From the NCBI GenBank assembly GCA_002632355.1, contig NSJJ01000002.1, positions 209,097 to 273,096 on the forward strand: DNA of 64,000 nt. The letters run 5' to 3'. The notes beneath the pieces are model-generated. The model was not told where the DNA came from and searched no databases. It saw only the letters and a list, made by a program, of their open reading frames with translations. Origin of the DNA: Sulfuricella denitrificans (GTDB lineage: Bacteria > Pseudomonadota > Gammaproteobacteria > Burkholderiales > Sulfuricellaceae). The translations under genes and the position numbers were made by a program. The number at the start of each line of letters is the position of its first letter. Within the stretch, counting starts at the first letter, position 1. Positions 46,461-56,296 of the stretch are shown here, piece by piece.

Positions 46461-46901
46461 ATGAACAGCATCAGCGCTTTTCTCACGCCTGACCACCACC
46501 GTTGCGATACGCTGTTTGCTGCCGCTGAAGCTGTGGCAGCGCAAGGGGACTGGCAAGCTGCAGCAGAAGCGTGGACGCACTTCCACAATGCCTTGCGGCA
46601 CCATTTTGCCATGGAAGAGGAAGTCCTGTTCCCGTCCTTTGAGGCGCGTACCGGCATGACCCAGGGCCCAACCCAGGTAATGCGCATGGAACACCGCCAG
46701 ATGACCGACCTGCTCAACCAGTTGAGCGAAGCACTGGCCAGTCAGGATGCCGATGCCTTTCTGGGAGATTGCGAAACCCTGCTCATCATCATGCAGCAGC
46801 ACAACATGAAAGAAGAACAGATGCTCTATCACATGGCCGACCAGGTTCTTGCAGGCGAAACCGAGGACATGATCGGGCGCATGAGCGCCATAGGCGAATA
46901 A
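46461..46901 (+). CDS. Hemerythrin-domain protein
   Basis: Di-iron four-helix protein, 146 aa. Candidate ligands: DHHRCD, HHFAMEEEVLFP, MRMEHRQM and MQQHNMKEEQMLYHM. Resembles YtfE/RIC-type and DUF2249-associated hemerythrins. Separated by one base from the next gene, a DUF2249 protein, so the two are in one operon. An NO- or O2-related role is inferred from the site upstream and neighbours. Confidence 0.87.
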   Translation: MNSISAFLTPDHHRCDTLFAAAEAVAAQGDWQAAAEAWTHFHNALRHHFAMEEEVLFPSFEARTGMTQGPTQVMRMEHRQMTDLLNQLSEALASQDADAFLGDCETLLIIMQQHNMKEEQMLYHMADQVLAGETEDMIGRMSAIGE

Positions 46902-46902
46902 C

Positions 46903-47148
46903 ATGGCACAGGATCACATCCTCGATGCGCTCTGGCTCGAACCCCCAGAACCGCTGGAACTGACACTGGCAGCCATTGAGACGCTGTCCCCCGGCGATCG
47001 TCTGCGGCTCCTGATCCACCGCAAACCCCAGATGCTTTTTCCCATCCTTCAGGAATGGGGATTTGCCTATCAAACCATTGACCGCGAAGATGGGTCTTAT
47101 GAAATTCTCATTTGGCACAAAGAGCCAGATGAGATGACAGACAAGTGA
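46903..47148 (+). CDS. DUF2249 protein (first copy)
   Basis: 81-aa small soluble protein; DUF2249 fold (LEPPEPLELTLAAIETLSPGDRL and PQMLFPILQEWGF segments, seen in part). Usually found next to hemerythrins and NnrS in denitrifiers. Co-transcribed with 46461. Confidence 0.85.
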   Translation: MAQDHILDALWLEPPEPLELTLAAIETLSPGDRLRLLIHRKPQMLFPILQEWGFAYQTIDREDGSYEILIWHKEPDEMTDK

Positions 47149-47222
47149 TAATCATGTACCTAATAATCATTCAGATGGATGGTTCTTTCATCAAGTACTG
47201 TAGCTAACGGCCATTCTTCACC

Positions 47223-48527
47223 ATGAGTCAGCCGGCCAGTTTATCGCTTGACCAGGCTCCGCCGATTCTGGTGCCGCTGCGTTTTTTCCTGAGCGCCCCC
47301 CTTTTTTCGATTGCCGCCGCATTATTGTTGTTGTGGCAAGGGCCAGACATGTTGTTGAGCCGCTGGCACCCGGCGCTGCTGGGCGCAACCCATATGCTGA
47401 CACTGGGCTTTCTGGGTCTCATCATGATGGGTGCCATCATGCAGATGCTGCCCGTCGTGGCCGGCACGCCAGTGCGCCACCCCCTGTGGGCCGCCGGGTT
47501 CATCCACACGCTGGGTACGGCAGGCATCATCCTGCTGTGCAGCGGCCTGATTATGGGCTCTCAAACGGCACTCAGAATTGCCCTGCCTCTGCTCGGCATA
47601 TCGCTGCTGGCATTCGCAACCCTGATCATTTTTACCTTGCGCCTTGCTCAAGCGCAAAACATGACCGCCCGCGCCATGCGCCTGGCTGCACTGATACTTG
47701 CCGCAACGGCCATTCTCGGGCTGGCGCTATTGAGCAACCATGCCTACTCATGGTGGCTGGAAACACGCGAAACATTCACCAATCTCCACCTCAGCTGGGG
47801 GCTGCTGGGCTGGGTCGGCATACTGGTCGTTGGCGTGGCATTCCAGGTGGTACCCATGTTCCAGCTGACTCCCGCTTACCCCGGTTTCATGACGCGCTGG
47901 CTCGCCCCTGCTCTTTTCCTGCTCCTGCTGGCATTGTCGCTAAGCACAGGTGTTCCGGCACTACGACTGCCGCTGGGGATTGCAGTGGCAAGCGGAATGG
48001 CATTGTTTGCCATCACCACCCTTCGCCTGCAAAACCAGAGGAAGCGCAAAATGCCTGACGTCACCATGAGCTTCTGGCGCGGCGGCATGTTCTCCCTTCT
48101 GCTCGCCATTGCCCTCTGGCTGACAGGACAGGTTTTCTCACTGGGGGAAAACGGGAAATACGAACTGCTGCTGGGACTGCTGATGATCGTCGGTTTTGCC
48201 ATGTCGCTGGTCAACGGCATGCTTTACAAGATCGTACCGTTTCTGGTGTGGTTCCACCTGCAAAGCCGACGCAAGCCCGGCGACCCCGTCGCACCCAATG
48301 TCAGGCAGATACTGCCAGAAATACGGACGCGAAGGCAGATGTGGCTGCACTTCGCCGCGTTCGCCGCACTGGTTGCCGCAGTATTGCAACCCACGGTTTT
48401 CTTCTATCCTGCCGCCCTGCTGTTTGGCGCATCCGGTTTGTGGTTATGGTTGAACATGGCTTCTGCGTGGCTCACCTATCATCGTACGAATGCGCTTATC
48501 CAGAAAGCCCACACTAGCGCCGCGTGA
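47223..48527 (+). CDS. NnrS-like membrane protein
   Basis: 434 aa, about 12 hydrophobic segments, with the family motif GATHMLTLGFLGLIMMGAIMQ split about the conserved histidine, a FTNLHLSWGLLGWVG segment and a basic loop (HLQSRRKPGD). Distantly related to the nnrS product. Function unknown; probably part of NO handling. Confidence 0.8.
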   Translation: MSQPASLSLDQAPPILVPLRFFLSAPLFSIAAALLLLWQGPDMLLSRWHPALLGATHMLTLGFLGLIMMGAIMQMLPVVAGTPVRHPLWAAGFIHTLGTAGIILLCSGLIMGSQTALRIALPLLGISLLAFATLIIFTLRLAQAQNMTARAMRLAALILAATAILGLALLSNHAYSWWLETRETFTNLHLSWGLLGWVGILVVGVAFQVVPMFQLTPAYPGFMTRWLAPALFLLLLALSLSTGVPALRLPLGIAVASGMALFAITTLRLQNQRKRKMPDVTMSFWRGGMFSLLLAIALWLTGQVFSLGENGKYELLLGLLMIVGFAMSLVNGMLYKIVPFLVWFHLQSRRKPGDPVAPNVRQILPEIRTRRQMWLHFAAFAALVAAVLQPTVFFYPAALLFGASGLWLWLNMASAWLTYHRTNALIQKAHTSAA

Positions 48528-48768
48528 AATTGATGGAAATAAGCTCGGGCTCCCTCGCCACATACTGGATTTCAATTCCGTCACCGTAACGCTGACGCAT
48601 CTGTTCCAGTAGCGGCAAGGGGTCGTGGTCGTTCATGAAGCGCATGGTTTCACCTGGGTTAAGCGCATCGAGCGCGCCAAAAATCGCAGCATGGCGGAAG
48701 CGTTTGGCAACGCAACGCGCATCAAAAGGATAAATCGCTTCAGGTTGGAGGATGTTGAATTGAGCCAT
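48514..48768 (-). CDS. DUF2249 protein (second copy)
   Basis: 84-aa protein with the DUF2249 signature region ...GETMRFMNDHDPLPLLEQM and C-terminal ELISINFTRR. Overlaps the end of the convergent 47223 gene by 14 nt. A perfect FNR/Dnr-type site lies 60 bp upstream of its ATG. Confidence 0.87.
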   Translation of the reverse strand: MAQFNILQPEAIYPFDARCVAKRFRHAAIFGALDALNPGETMRFMNDHDPLPLLEQMRQRYGDGIEIQYVAREPELISINFTRR

Positions 48769-48827
48769 TTCTGCTTCCCTTATTCATGATTAAATTAGTA
48801 GGGTATAGCAGGAATGGCGCGTGATCC

Positions 48828-48841
48828 TTGATCAAAATCAA
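48828..48841. promoter_or_regulatory. FNR/Dnr-type site before the second DUF2249 gene
   Basis: TTGATCAAAATCAA is a perfect TTGAT-N4-ATCAA match, 60 bp upstream of the 48768 start and at the end of the following gene (stop 48838). Confidence 0.72.
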
Positions 48842-49962
48842 GTGTGCCTGGATTGAATTGCAGTCCATACGGCAACCAGCACGAAGGGCAACAGGCCTGC
48901 CAACGCAAGCACAGTTCCCCAGCGCACGCCGGCCAGCACCAACAAGCCAGAAAACAACAACAGGAGCGATCTTCCGCCGCTGCCATAGGTAAGCCCCTGG
49001 CGCGCCAGCGCATGCCATTCGGTCTGCTTTCCCGGCCGGAGCCAGAGGGGCAATAATTGGCCCGCCGCCCCACTTACCAGCGGAAACAGGAAAGCAAAGA
49101 CCAGCACATGTCCAGCCACTGCGGATGTCAGCCAGCCAGCCGCATGCAGCCCCCCCGCTACCAGTGCGCCACAAAACCCCGCCCCTGCGGTAGCGAGCAA
49201 AGGAGTTGCGCCATGCCATGAAAAAATACAACCACGGAAAAGCAACCACCATGCACGCCCAAGACGAGCCAGCGGCGCCAGCCATAGAGCCAGCCCGATC
49301 CAGGATAAAAGCGGCAACCAGGCCGCCCCGAAACCGATTAACAACGCCCCGCCCAGTACAGGCGCAAGATCGCCCCTCATCCTCGCCGCCACCCCCGGGT
49401 CAGCGCCTCCAGCCGCAGTGGGGAGCAGAACCTGAAGTGTTCCAATCGCTGCCAGGCCGACGAAGCCGAACAAATTCAGATGCAAATGCAGGCGCTTGAA
49501 GGCAAGGTATTGCTCAGGCCACATATCCATCGCAACCAAAGCGAGCAAGCCCAGCCCCAGGCAGAGCAGCGCCGCCAGATACCAGTACACGCCGGGATGA
49601 GGTTTTCCCAGTGTCGCACTGGCGCGCGCCCACTGCCACCCGGCCAATCGCGTAACGGCAAGCAAGGCAAGCAAGGCAGCAAACAAGCGAACATTTTCAG
49701 GCAGGCTGAAGAAAAAAAACACGGCGGCCAGGACACCAGCCTGCCAGGCTAGCAGGGCCAGCAATTCCACCTGGCGCCCGGGTTTCCCGGTGCGCGTCAA
49801 CACCGGGACAAAGTGCGTCATCGCCGCCATGATCAGGGGCATCACGCCCAGCGCAAAAACCAGATGAACATGAGCCGCGCGATGCAGATCAGATACGAAA
49901 GACAACAACCATGCCCCGGCCATCGCCAGAGTCGCCACCAAGACCAGAAAGATCAGAATCAC
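48838..49962 (-). CDS. NnrS-like membrane protein (third, reverse strand)
   Basis: 374-aa polytopic protein; GTG start 49962 with a weak GGGA site. Histidine-bearing segments HLVFALGVMPLIMAAMTHFV and HLHLNLFGFVGLAAIGTLQV resemble the NnrS motif. Divergent from norC; both may use the Dnr-type site at 50039. Function unknown. Confidence 0.78.
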   Translation of the reverse strand: MILIFLVLVATLAMAGAWLLSFVSDLHRAAHVHLVFALGVMPLIMAAMTHFVPVLTRTGKPGRQVELLALLAWQAGVLAAVFFFFSLPENVRLFAALLALLAVTRLAGWQWARASATLGKPHPGVYWYLAALLCLGLGLLALVAMDMWPEQYLAFKRLHLHLNLFGFVGLAAIGTLQVLLPTAAGGADPGVAARMRGDLAPVLGGALLIGFGAAWLPLLSWIGLALWLAPLARLGRAWWLLFRGCIFSWHGATPLLATAGAGFCGALVAGGLHAAGWLTSAVAGHVLVFAFLFPLVSGAAGQLLPLWLRPGKQTEWHALARQGLTYGSGGRSLLLLFSGLLVLAGVRWGTVLALAGLLPFVLVAVWTAIQSRHT

Positions 49963-50038
49963 GTAGAAGATCCCAAAAAACAGTTATGATAACGCGGCGT
50001 CAAAAATTACCGGCAAAAGTTCCATAAAGCTACCAAGC

Positions 50039-50052
50039 TTGATCCACGTCAA
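50039..50052. promoter_or_regulatory. FNR/Dnr-type site between norC and the divergent gene
   Basis: TTGATCCACGTCAA agrees with TTGAT-N4-ATCAA at 9 of 10 defined positions. It lies about 144 bp before norC and 77 bp before the divergent 49962 start. Confidence 0.78.
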
Positions 50053-50195
50053 GGATTAAGGGGTTGCGCTCGGTTAGTCTTTGCCTGCCGTGTAACAGGT
50101 GATTTTTACGCGGCCGCCCATTGGAAACATCAGCGGGAAGCGGCAGTAAGTAATGGTCTTGGATCCAAATAACCACAAGCTAATCAGGAGGTAAT

Positions 50196-50621
50196 ATGAG
50201 CGAAACATTTACCAAGGCGATGGCGCGGAACATCTTCTACGGGGGAGCTGTATTCTTCTTCCTGTTGTTTCTCGGTCTGACCTTTGACACCATGCAAACA
50301 CTACCCAAACGGGATCATCGGGAGAACATCACCGATTCTGTTGTGCGGGGCAAACACATTTGGGAAACCCGCGATTGCATCGGTTGCCACACTCTGCTGG
50401 GTGAAGGCGCCTATTTCGCTCCTGAACTGGGCAATGTCTATACACGCCGTGGCGGCCCATTCATCAAGGCATGGATCGCAGCTCAGCCCACCGGCGCTCC
50501 AGGCCGCCGCCAGATGCCGCAATTCAACCTGACCGATCAGGAACTGGACGACATGGTCGCTTTCCTGAAATGGACATCCGAGGTCAACACCAACAAGTGG
50601 CCACCGAACATTGAAGGCTAA
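50196..50621 (+). CDS. norC: Nitric oxide reductase, cytochrome c subunit
   Basis: Membrane-anchored monohaem cytochrome of cNOR, 141 aa. One N-terminal membrane helix (NIFYGGAVFFFLLFLGLTF), then the haem motif CIGCH in DCIGCHTLLGEGAYFAPELG and Met ligand candidate RQMPQF. Electrons pass to the binuclear centre in NorB for 2 NO to N2O. A GGAGG site precedes the ATG. Confidence 0.97.
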   Translation: MSETFTKAMARNIFYGGAVFFFLLFLGLTFDTMQTLPKRDHRENITDSVVRGKHIWETRDCIGCHTLLGEGAYFAPELGNVYTRRGGPFIKAWIAAQPTGAPGRRQMPQFNLTDQELDDMVAFLKWTSEVNTNKWPPNIEG

Positions 50622-50638
50622 TCCACTGGATTTCCTGA

Positions 50639-52045
<1,407 letters not shown>

Positions 52046-52056
52046 TCGTTCCATTG

Positions 52057-52084
52057 AGAGGGGCCTGCGGGCCCCTCTTTTTTT
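52057..52084 (+). terminator. Rho-independent terminator after norB
   Basis: Perfect 9-bp stem AGAGGGGCC / GGCCCCTCT with loop TGCG and a T-run. It stands before norE, so the downstream genes may be reached only by readthrough or a separate promoter. Confidence 0.85.
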
Positions 52085-52103
52085 AACCGAATACCATACT
52101 ATT

Positions 52104-52691
52104 TTGATAAACAATACAAGAACTTCGCACGAGATTCATGCCACGCCGCCCGGCGACCTGGCAATCTGGTTTTTCATTTTTGCCGAACTGCTGGCCTTCG
52201 GCGTCTTCTTCGTTGCCTACGCCTTTGCGCGGGCACACAATGTGGAACTGTTCAATGAATCGCAACAGCACCTCAACCGGTTATCCGGCGCCATCAACAC
52301 CCTGGTTCTGATTACCAGCAGCTATTTCATGGTACGCGCCGTCGCGGCCATCAAACAGGGATACTCAATCCTTTGCGCACGCTGGATTGCCTCTGCCATC
52401 GGACTGGGATTTGTATTTCTGGCCATCAAAATGGCTGAGTTTCACGAAAAATTTTCTGCCGGCATTTCGCTCAGCACCAACACCTTCTACATGTTCTACC
52501 TGTCATTGACGCTCTTTCATTTCATGCACGTCATTCTCGGCATGGTGATCCTCGCGGCAATCATGCTGAAAGCGCGAAATGGCAGCTACAGTCCGGCCAA
52601 TCATACCGGTGTGGAAACCGGCGCTTCCTACTGGCACATGGTGGACCTGCTATGGATTATTCTGTTCCCGCTGGTTTACGTGATACGTTAA
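52104..52691 (+). CDS. norE: NorE-like cytochrome c oxidase subunit III family protein
   Basis: 195 aa, five hydrophobic segments (GDLAIWFFIFAELLAFGVFF, WIASAIGLGFVFLAIKM, YMFYLSLTLFHFMHVILGMV, ASYWHMVDLLWIILFPLVYV). Family of haem-copper oxidase subunit III, used in Nor clusters for assembly or stability. No ATG start exists: the frame begins after the norB terminator, so TTG 52104 is proposed (ATT 52101 also possible). No clear ribosome site. Confidence 0.82.
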   Translation: MINNTRTSHEIHATPPGDLAIWFFIFAELLAFGVFFVAYAFARAHNVELFNESQQHLNRLSGAINTLVLITSSYFMVRAVAAIKQGYSILCARWIASAIGLGFVFLAIKMAEFHEKFSAGISLSTNTFYMFYLSLTLFHFMHVILGMVILAAIMLKARNGSYSPANHTGVETGASYWHMVDLLWIILFPLVYVIR

Positions 52692-52701
52692 AGGCAAATA
52701 T

Positions 52702-52983
52702 ATGGACACGCCCCACGAACCCCATTTCATCCGTCCCTGTACCCGAATCTGGCTGGTTTTGATGGCACTTACCTGCTCCACCTTCGCCATAGGCGAAACC
52801 GGCTGGAGCGGCACTGCCGTCATGCTGACCGTACTTGGCACTGCCGTCATCAAGGTGGAAATGGTCGCCAATTATTTCATGGGCTTACGCCGTACCCGCT
52901 GGCTTTGGCGAGGCATTGTACTGGGCTGGCTGATTCTGGTATCCGGTCTGATTACCATCGCTTACTTGATGACGGTCAAGTAA
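52702..52983 (+). CDS. norF: NorF-like small membrane protein (oxidase subunit IV type)
   Basis: 93-aa protein with three hydrophobic segments (IWLVLMALTCSTFAIGETGW, IKVEMVANYFMGL, WRGIVLGWLILVSGLITIAY), as in NorF / COX4-type proteins that follow NorE. 10 nt after norE. Confidence 0.8.
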   Translation: MDTPHEPHFIRPCTRIWLVLMALTCSTFAIGETGWSGTAVMLTVLGTAVIKVEMVANYFMGLRRTRWLWRGIVLGWLILVSGLITIAYLMTVK

Positions 52984-53037
52984 GCGATGGCTTGATTCGC
53001 TTAGACTGCCAACATCTTTTCAATCGGGTCAAACAAC

Positions 53038-53820
53038 ATGAATGCGCTCCCTTTCTACAAACCCCATGGCAATGAAATCGAGCTGTTCGAGCACGCTTAC
53101 CGCAATCACCTGCCGCTATTGATCAAAGGCCCTACCGGCTGCGGCAAGACCCGCTATGTAGCACACATGGCGGCGCGTCTCGGACTCCCGCTCTACACCG
53201 TGGCCTGCCACGACGACCTCACTGCCGCCGACCTGGTAGGACGTCACCTGATCGGCGACGGCGTGACTTACTGGAACGACGGCCCACTCACCCGCGCCGT
53301 GCGCGAAGGCGGCATTTGCTATCTCGACGAAGTGGTGGAAGCCCGCAAGGACACCACCGTGGTGCTGCACCCGCTGTCCGATGACCGGCGCATCCTGCCC
53401 ATCGAACGCACCGGGGAAATCCTCGAAGCACCACCCGGCTTCATGCTGGTAGTGTCCTACAATCCCGGTTACCAGAACTTTCTCAAGGGCATGAAGCCTA
53501 GCACCCGCCAGCGTTTCGTCAGTCTGCGCTTCGACTTCCCCGGTTCCGAACTGGAACAGCAGATCATCATTGGTGAAACTGGTGCAGAGGAGATGCTGTC
53601 CAAGAAATTAGTCAACCTCGCCAACAGCCTGCGCGCGCTCAAGGAGCATGATCTGGAAGAAGCCGCCAGCACGCGCCTGCTGGTCTATACCGCCACCCTG
53701 ATCGGGAGCGGTTTCGATCCGGTAGAAGCTTGCCGTGCTGCCCTGGTGGAGCCTTTAACCGACGACGAGGAAACCGCGCAGGCCCTGATGGAGATCGTTT
53801 ATGCCACATTCGGCAAGTGA
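53038..53820 (+). CDS. norQ: NorQ (MoxR-type AAA+ ATPase)
   Basis: ATPase that, with NorD, matures nitric oxide reductase (metal insertion). Walker A GPTGCGKT (31-38), Walker B GGICYLDEVVEARKDT, sensor segments LVVSYNPGYQ and GMKPSTRQRFVSL. 260 aa, CbbQ/NorQ C-terminal domain. A MoxR-type partner VWA protein, NorD, is encoded at 62016. Confidence 0.94.
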   Translation: MNALPFYKPHGNEIELFEHAYRNHLPLLIKGPTGCGKTRYVAHMAARLGLPLYTVACHDDLTAADLVGRHLIGDGVTYWNDGPLTRAVREGGICYLDEVVEARKDTTVVLHPLSDDRRILPIERTGEILEAPPGFMLVVSYNPGYQNFLKGMKPSTRQRFVSLRFDFPGSELEQQIIIGETGAEEMLSKKLVNLANSLRALKEHDLEEAASTRLLVYTATLIGSGFDPVEACRAALVEPLTDDEETAQALMEIVYATFGK

Positions 53821-54199
53821 TGGAGAAGCCCCCGGACAAACTCTCGCCGTAGCTGCGGAAGCGCTGTATATCGCCAATCTGCTGCTTGCTCCCGGGTTGT
53901 GTTTCATTATCCTGCTGCGCCTGTATTTCAAGCACCGGACTTCCGCACCCGCTCTGGCCGTGTGCCACCTCAGGCAGACCGTAAGCGCCAGCATCTGGGC
54001 CGGCGTGCTGCTGGTCCTTGCCAATCTTGCCATCTTTCTGCTCGGCGGCTATACCTCGGCCAACACCTGGACCGTGGCTATCGTCTACTTCACCACCTGC
54101 CACTCGACACTTGTGCTGCTCGGGATTCTTGGCCTTGCAAAAGCGATGGCCGGGCAAAACTACGTTTACCCGCTGGTGGGCAGACGCTGCGATGGATAA
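53801..54199 (+). CDS. Small membrane protein between norQ and the Fe-S gene
   Basis: 132 aa, three hydrophobic segments (ALYIANLLLAPGLCFIILLRL, ASIWAGVLLVLANLAIFLLG, TVAIVYFTTCHSTLVLLGIL). Overlaps norQ by 20 nt and the next gene by 8 nt, so it is part of the norQ operon. I do not recognise the family. A His/Cys pair (TCHST) in the third helix could bind metal. Confidence 0.65.
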   Translation: MPHSASDGEAPGQTLAVAAEALYIANLLLAPGLCFIILLRLYFKHRTSAPALAVCHLRQTVSASIWAGVLLVLANLAIFLLGGYTSANTWTVAIVYFTTCHSTLVLLGILGLAKAMAGQNYVYPLVGRRCDG

Positions 54200-55217
54200 A
54201 ACCCAGCGTTACCGCCTGCTGGCTCAGGCAGGGTTTTTCATGCTGTTTCTGCTAGCGCCTGTCTTCGACCTGTTTCGCCTCGACCTTAATCTCAAGCACT
54301 TCTTTTTTCTCGGCATGCACTGGACGTTGGGTCTGGACGACTTTGTCGCGGGCCGGATCAACGCGACGGAGGCAGCCATTCGTCTCGTCTTGCGCGGCGG
54401 CCTGCCGATCCTGGGAACCATCGCCTTAGGCGTGTGGGTTTCCTGGAAATATGGCCGTCTCTATTGCGGCTGGCTGTGCCCGCATTTCTCGGTAGTGGAA
54501 ACCATCAACCAGTTGATGCGCCGTACTATCGGAAGGCAAAGCCTGTGGGATCGCCACCCGCTTCCAGAAAAAAATGCCGACGGCTCCCTTACCAGTGCCA
54601 ATCCCATCTACTGGCTGGTACTGCTGCCTCTCGTGATCGCTTTCGCATTCCTGTGGGCGATCGCACTTCTGACCTACCTGCTGCCCCCGGCGGAGATTTA
54701 TGGCAACTTGTGGAATGGCGCCCTGACCCGTAATCAGACGATCTTTCTCAGTGCTGGCACGCTCGCCTTTTTTGTCGAATTCATGTTCGCGCGCCATCTT
54801 TTCTGCCGTTACGCCTGTGCGATCGGTCTGTTCCAGTCGCTGGCCTGGATGGGCAACCGCAAGGCCATGGTCATTGGCTTCGATCGCCGCCGCGCCGCCT
54901 CCTGCATCGACTGCAATGCTGCCTGCGACAATGTCTGTCCGATGCGCATCCGGCCACGCAGCATCAAGCGGCTCATGTTCACCTGCACCCAGTGCGGCCA
55001 GTGTGCAAACGCATGTTCCCAGGTCCAGGCAAACAACCCAAGAGGACCCTTATTGAAATGGGTAACACAAGAGTGTGCGCTAGACAAGTCGGCTCGTGAT
55101 TTCGGCCATCACGAAGACATACCGCCACACTGTTACGATTCCAGACAGGTGCAGCAAATTGCTGCCACTCCGGAACGGGATCAAATCAATGACATTCCTC
55201 ACAGGATCCCCTCATGA
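54192..55217 (+). CDS. Membrane 4Fe-4S polyferredoxin (NapH/NosR/CcoG-like)
   Basis: 341 aa, about five hydrophobic segments. Two CGWLCPHF / CRYACAIG motifs flank the membrane part (NapH/NosR/CcoG hallmark), then two 4Fe-4S ferredoxin motifs: CIDCNAACDNVCP and CTQCGQCANAC. Likely passes electrons from quinol to Nor maturation or a related reductase. In operon with norQ (via the small membrane gene). Start ATG 54192. Confidence 0.85.
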   Translation: MDKTQRYRLLAQAGFFMLFLLAPVFDLFRLDLNLKHFFFLGMHWTLGLDDFVAGRINATEAAIRLVLRGGLPILGTIALGVWVSWKYGRLYCGWLCPHFSVVETINQLMRRTIGRQSLWDRHPLPEKNADGSLTSANPIYWLVLLPLVIAFAFLWAIALLTYLLPPAEIYGNLWNGALTRNQTIFLSAGTLAFFVEFMFARHLFCRYACAIGLFQSLAWMGNRKAMVIGFDRRRAASCIDCNAACDNVCPMRIRPRSIKRLMFTCTQCGQCANACSQVQANNPRGPLLKWVTQECALDKSARDFGHHEDIPPHCYDSRQVQQIAATPERDQINDIPHRIPS

Positions 55218-55660
55218 AACGTCATTTTGCCTTGCAGGCCCTTTCCCGCGAACACCATCAGGCGCTTGTCCTTGCCTCGACATGTAAACGTGCCGCCCAA
55301 TCTGGAAACACAGAAAAGGTTTTTGAAACCTGTGATCGGGTAGCCAGAGAATACGATGCCGACATGGCTGCGCATTTCATGCACGAAGAAAAAAGCTTGT
55401 TGCCTTTGCTGCTGGAAGCAGGCGAAAAGGAATTAACCGAGCGCACGCTGAACGAGCATGAAAGTCTGCGTGCCATGGTGGAATCCTTGCGAAAACGCGA
55501 CACGAGTGTACTGGGTGATTTTGGCAAACTGTTGTCCGACCATGTCCGCTTCGAAGAGCAGGAGCTATTTTCCATTGCAGAAAATCGGGTGCCGGACGCC
55601 TTGCTCGTTGCGGCACTGCGAACCCATAAGGCCCCGGTTGAAACCACTAGCGGGAATTGA
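55214..55660 (+). CDS. Hemerythrin-domain protein
   Basis: 148 aa, four-helix di-iron protein. Candidate ligands SREHHQALVLA, FMHEEKSLLP, NEHESLR and SDHVRFEEQELF (H/E spacing HxxxE, HxxxE). Overlaps the Fe-S gene stop by 4 nt, so it ends the norQ group. Possible role in NO or iron handling. Confidence 0.87.
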   Translation: MKRHFALQALSREHHQALVLASTCKRAAQSGNTEKVFETCDRVAREYDADMAAHFMHEEKSLLPLLLEAGEKELTERTLNEHESLRAMVESLRKRDTSVLGDFGKLLSDHVRFEEQELFSIAENRVPDALLVAALRTHKAPVETTSGN

Positions 55661-56114
55661 TTTCTCCGGTCATAGGCCGCCCTGAATTCTGCTCTGGAAT
55701 CAACGCACCCGAAGGCAACCGGATTAAATCCGAAAGCTGATACAAATCCAGTGTAGCAAGAAAATTTCTCTTTGCCTCGGCGAGAACTGATTTGAGCGCA
55801 CAGGCAGGCAACAACGCGCAGGATAGCGATCCGGCATCGAAACATTCTGCGATATCCATATTTTCTTCCGTATCCCGCACGACATCGCCCAGATTGACCA
55901 TCTCAGCCCGACGCGCCAGGCGCATCCCCCCCCCCTTGCCACGCAATGTTTCTATATATCCGCACTTAGCCAGCTTGTGAACGATTTTCATCAAATGGTT
56001 TTCGGAAAGATGATGTTTTTCTGCGATCTCCTTGATCGTCACCAGACGCTCGCCCTGAGCGCCCAGATACATGAGAACGCGAAAAGCATAATCGGTGAAG
56101 CGTGTAAGTTGCAT
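55647..56114 (-). CDS. nsrR: NsrR, Rrf2-family [Fe-S] NO-sensing repressor
   Basis: Winged-helix repressor, 155 aa. N-terminal MQLTRFTDYAFRVLMYLG and HTH region HHLSENHLMKIVHKLAKCGY match NsrR; three cysteines (ECFDAGSLSCALLPACALK) hold the cluster. NO destroys the cluster and releases the promoter. Its recognition sequence is present beside it (56261-56283). Confidence 0.92.
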   Translation of the reverse strand: MQLTRFTDYAFRVLMYLGAQGERLVTIKEIAEKHHLSENHLMKIVHKLAKCGYIETLRGKGGGMRLARRAEMVNLGDVVRDTEENMDIAECFDAGSLSCALLPACALKSVLAEAKRNFLATLDLYQLSDLIRLPSGALIPEQNSGRPMTGEINSR

Positions 56115-56156
56115 AAATAGCCCAAGTAAAACACATCATTAATATATCGCAATAAG

Positions 56157-56188
56157 GCATTAACATCATATGGTTATGATGTTAATGC
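56157..56188. promoter_or_regulatory. 14-bp perfect dyad in the nsrR intergenic region
   Basis: GCATTAACATCATA (56157-56170) and its exact complement TATGATGTTAATGC (56175-56188) around TGGT. It lies 43 bp before nsrR and 109 bp before the MIP18-type gene. It is unlike the NsrR site. It could be an operator or a hairpin. Confidence 0.6.
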
Positions 56189-56260
56189 ACATAATAATAT
56201 TAATACAGATTAAAAGATATATATTATATGTTGATTTAATTTTCGGCGAATGGTAAATTA

Positions 56261-56283
56261 AAGATGCATTTGAAATGCGTCTT
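56261..56283. promoter_or_regulatory. NsrR-type operator
   Basis: AAGATGCATTT-G-AAATGCGTCTT (56261-56283): an 11-1-11 dyad with one mismatch, fitting the published NsrR site AAGATGCATTT-like repeats. It overlaps the start region of the MIP18-type gene, consistent with repression by the adjacent NsrR. Confidence 0.8.
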
Positions 56284-56296
56284 AATGGAGCGTGCA

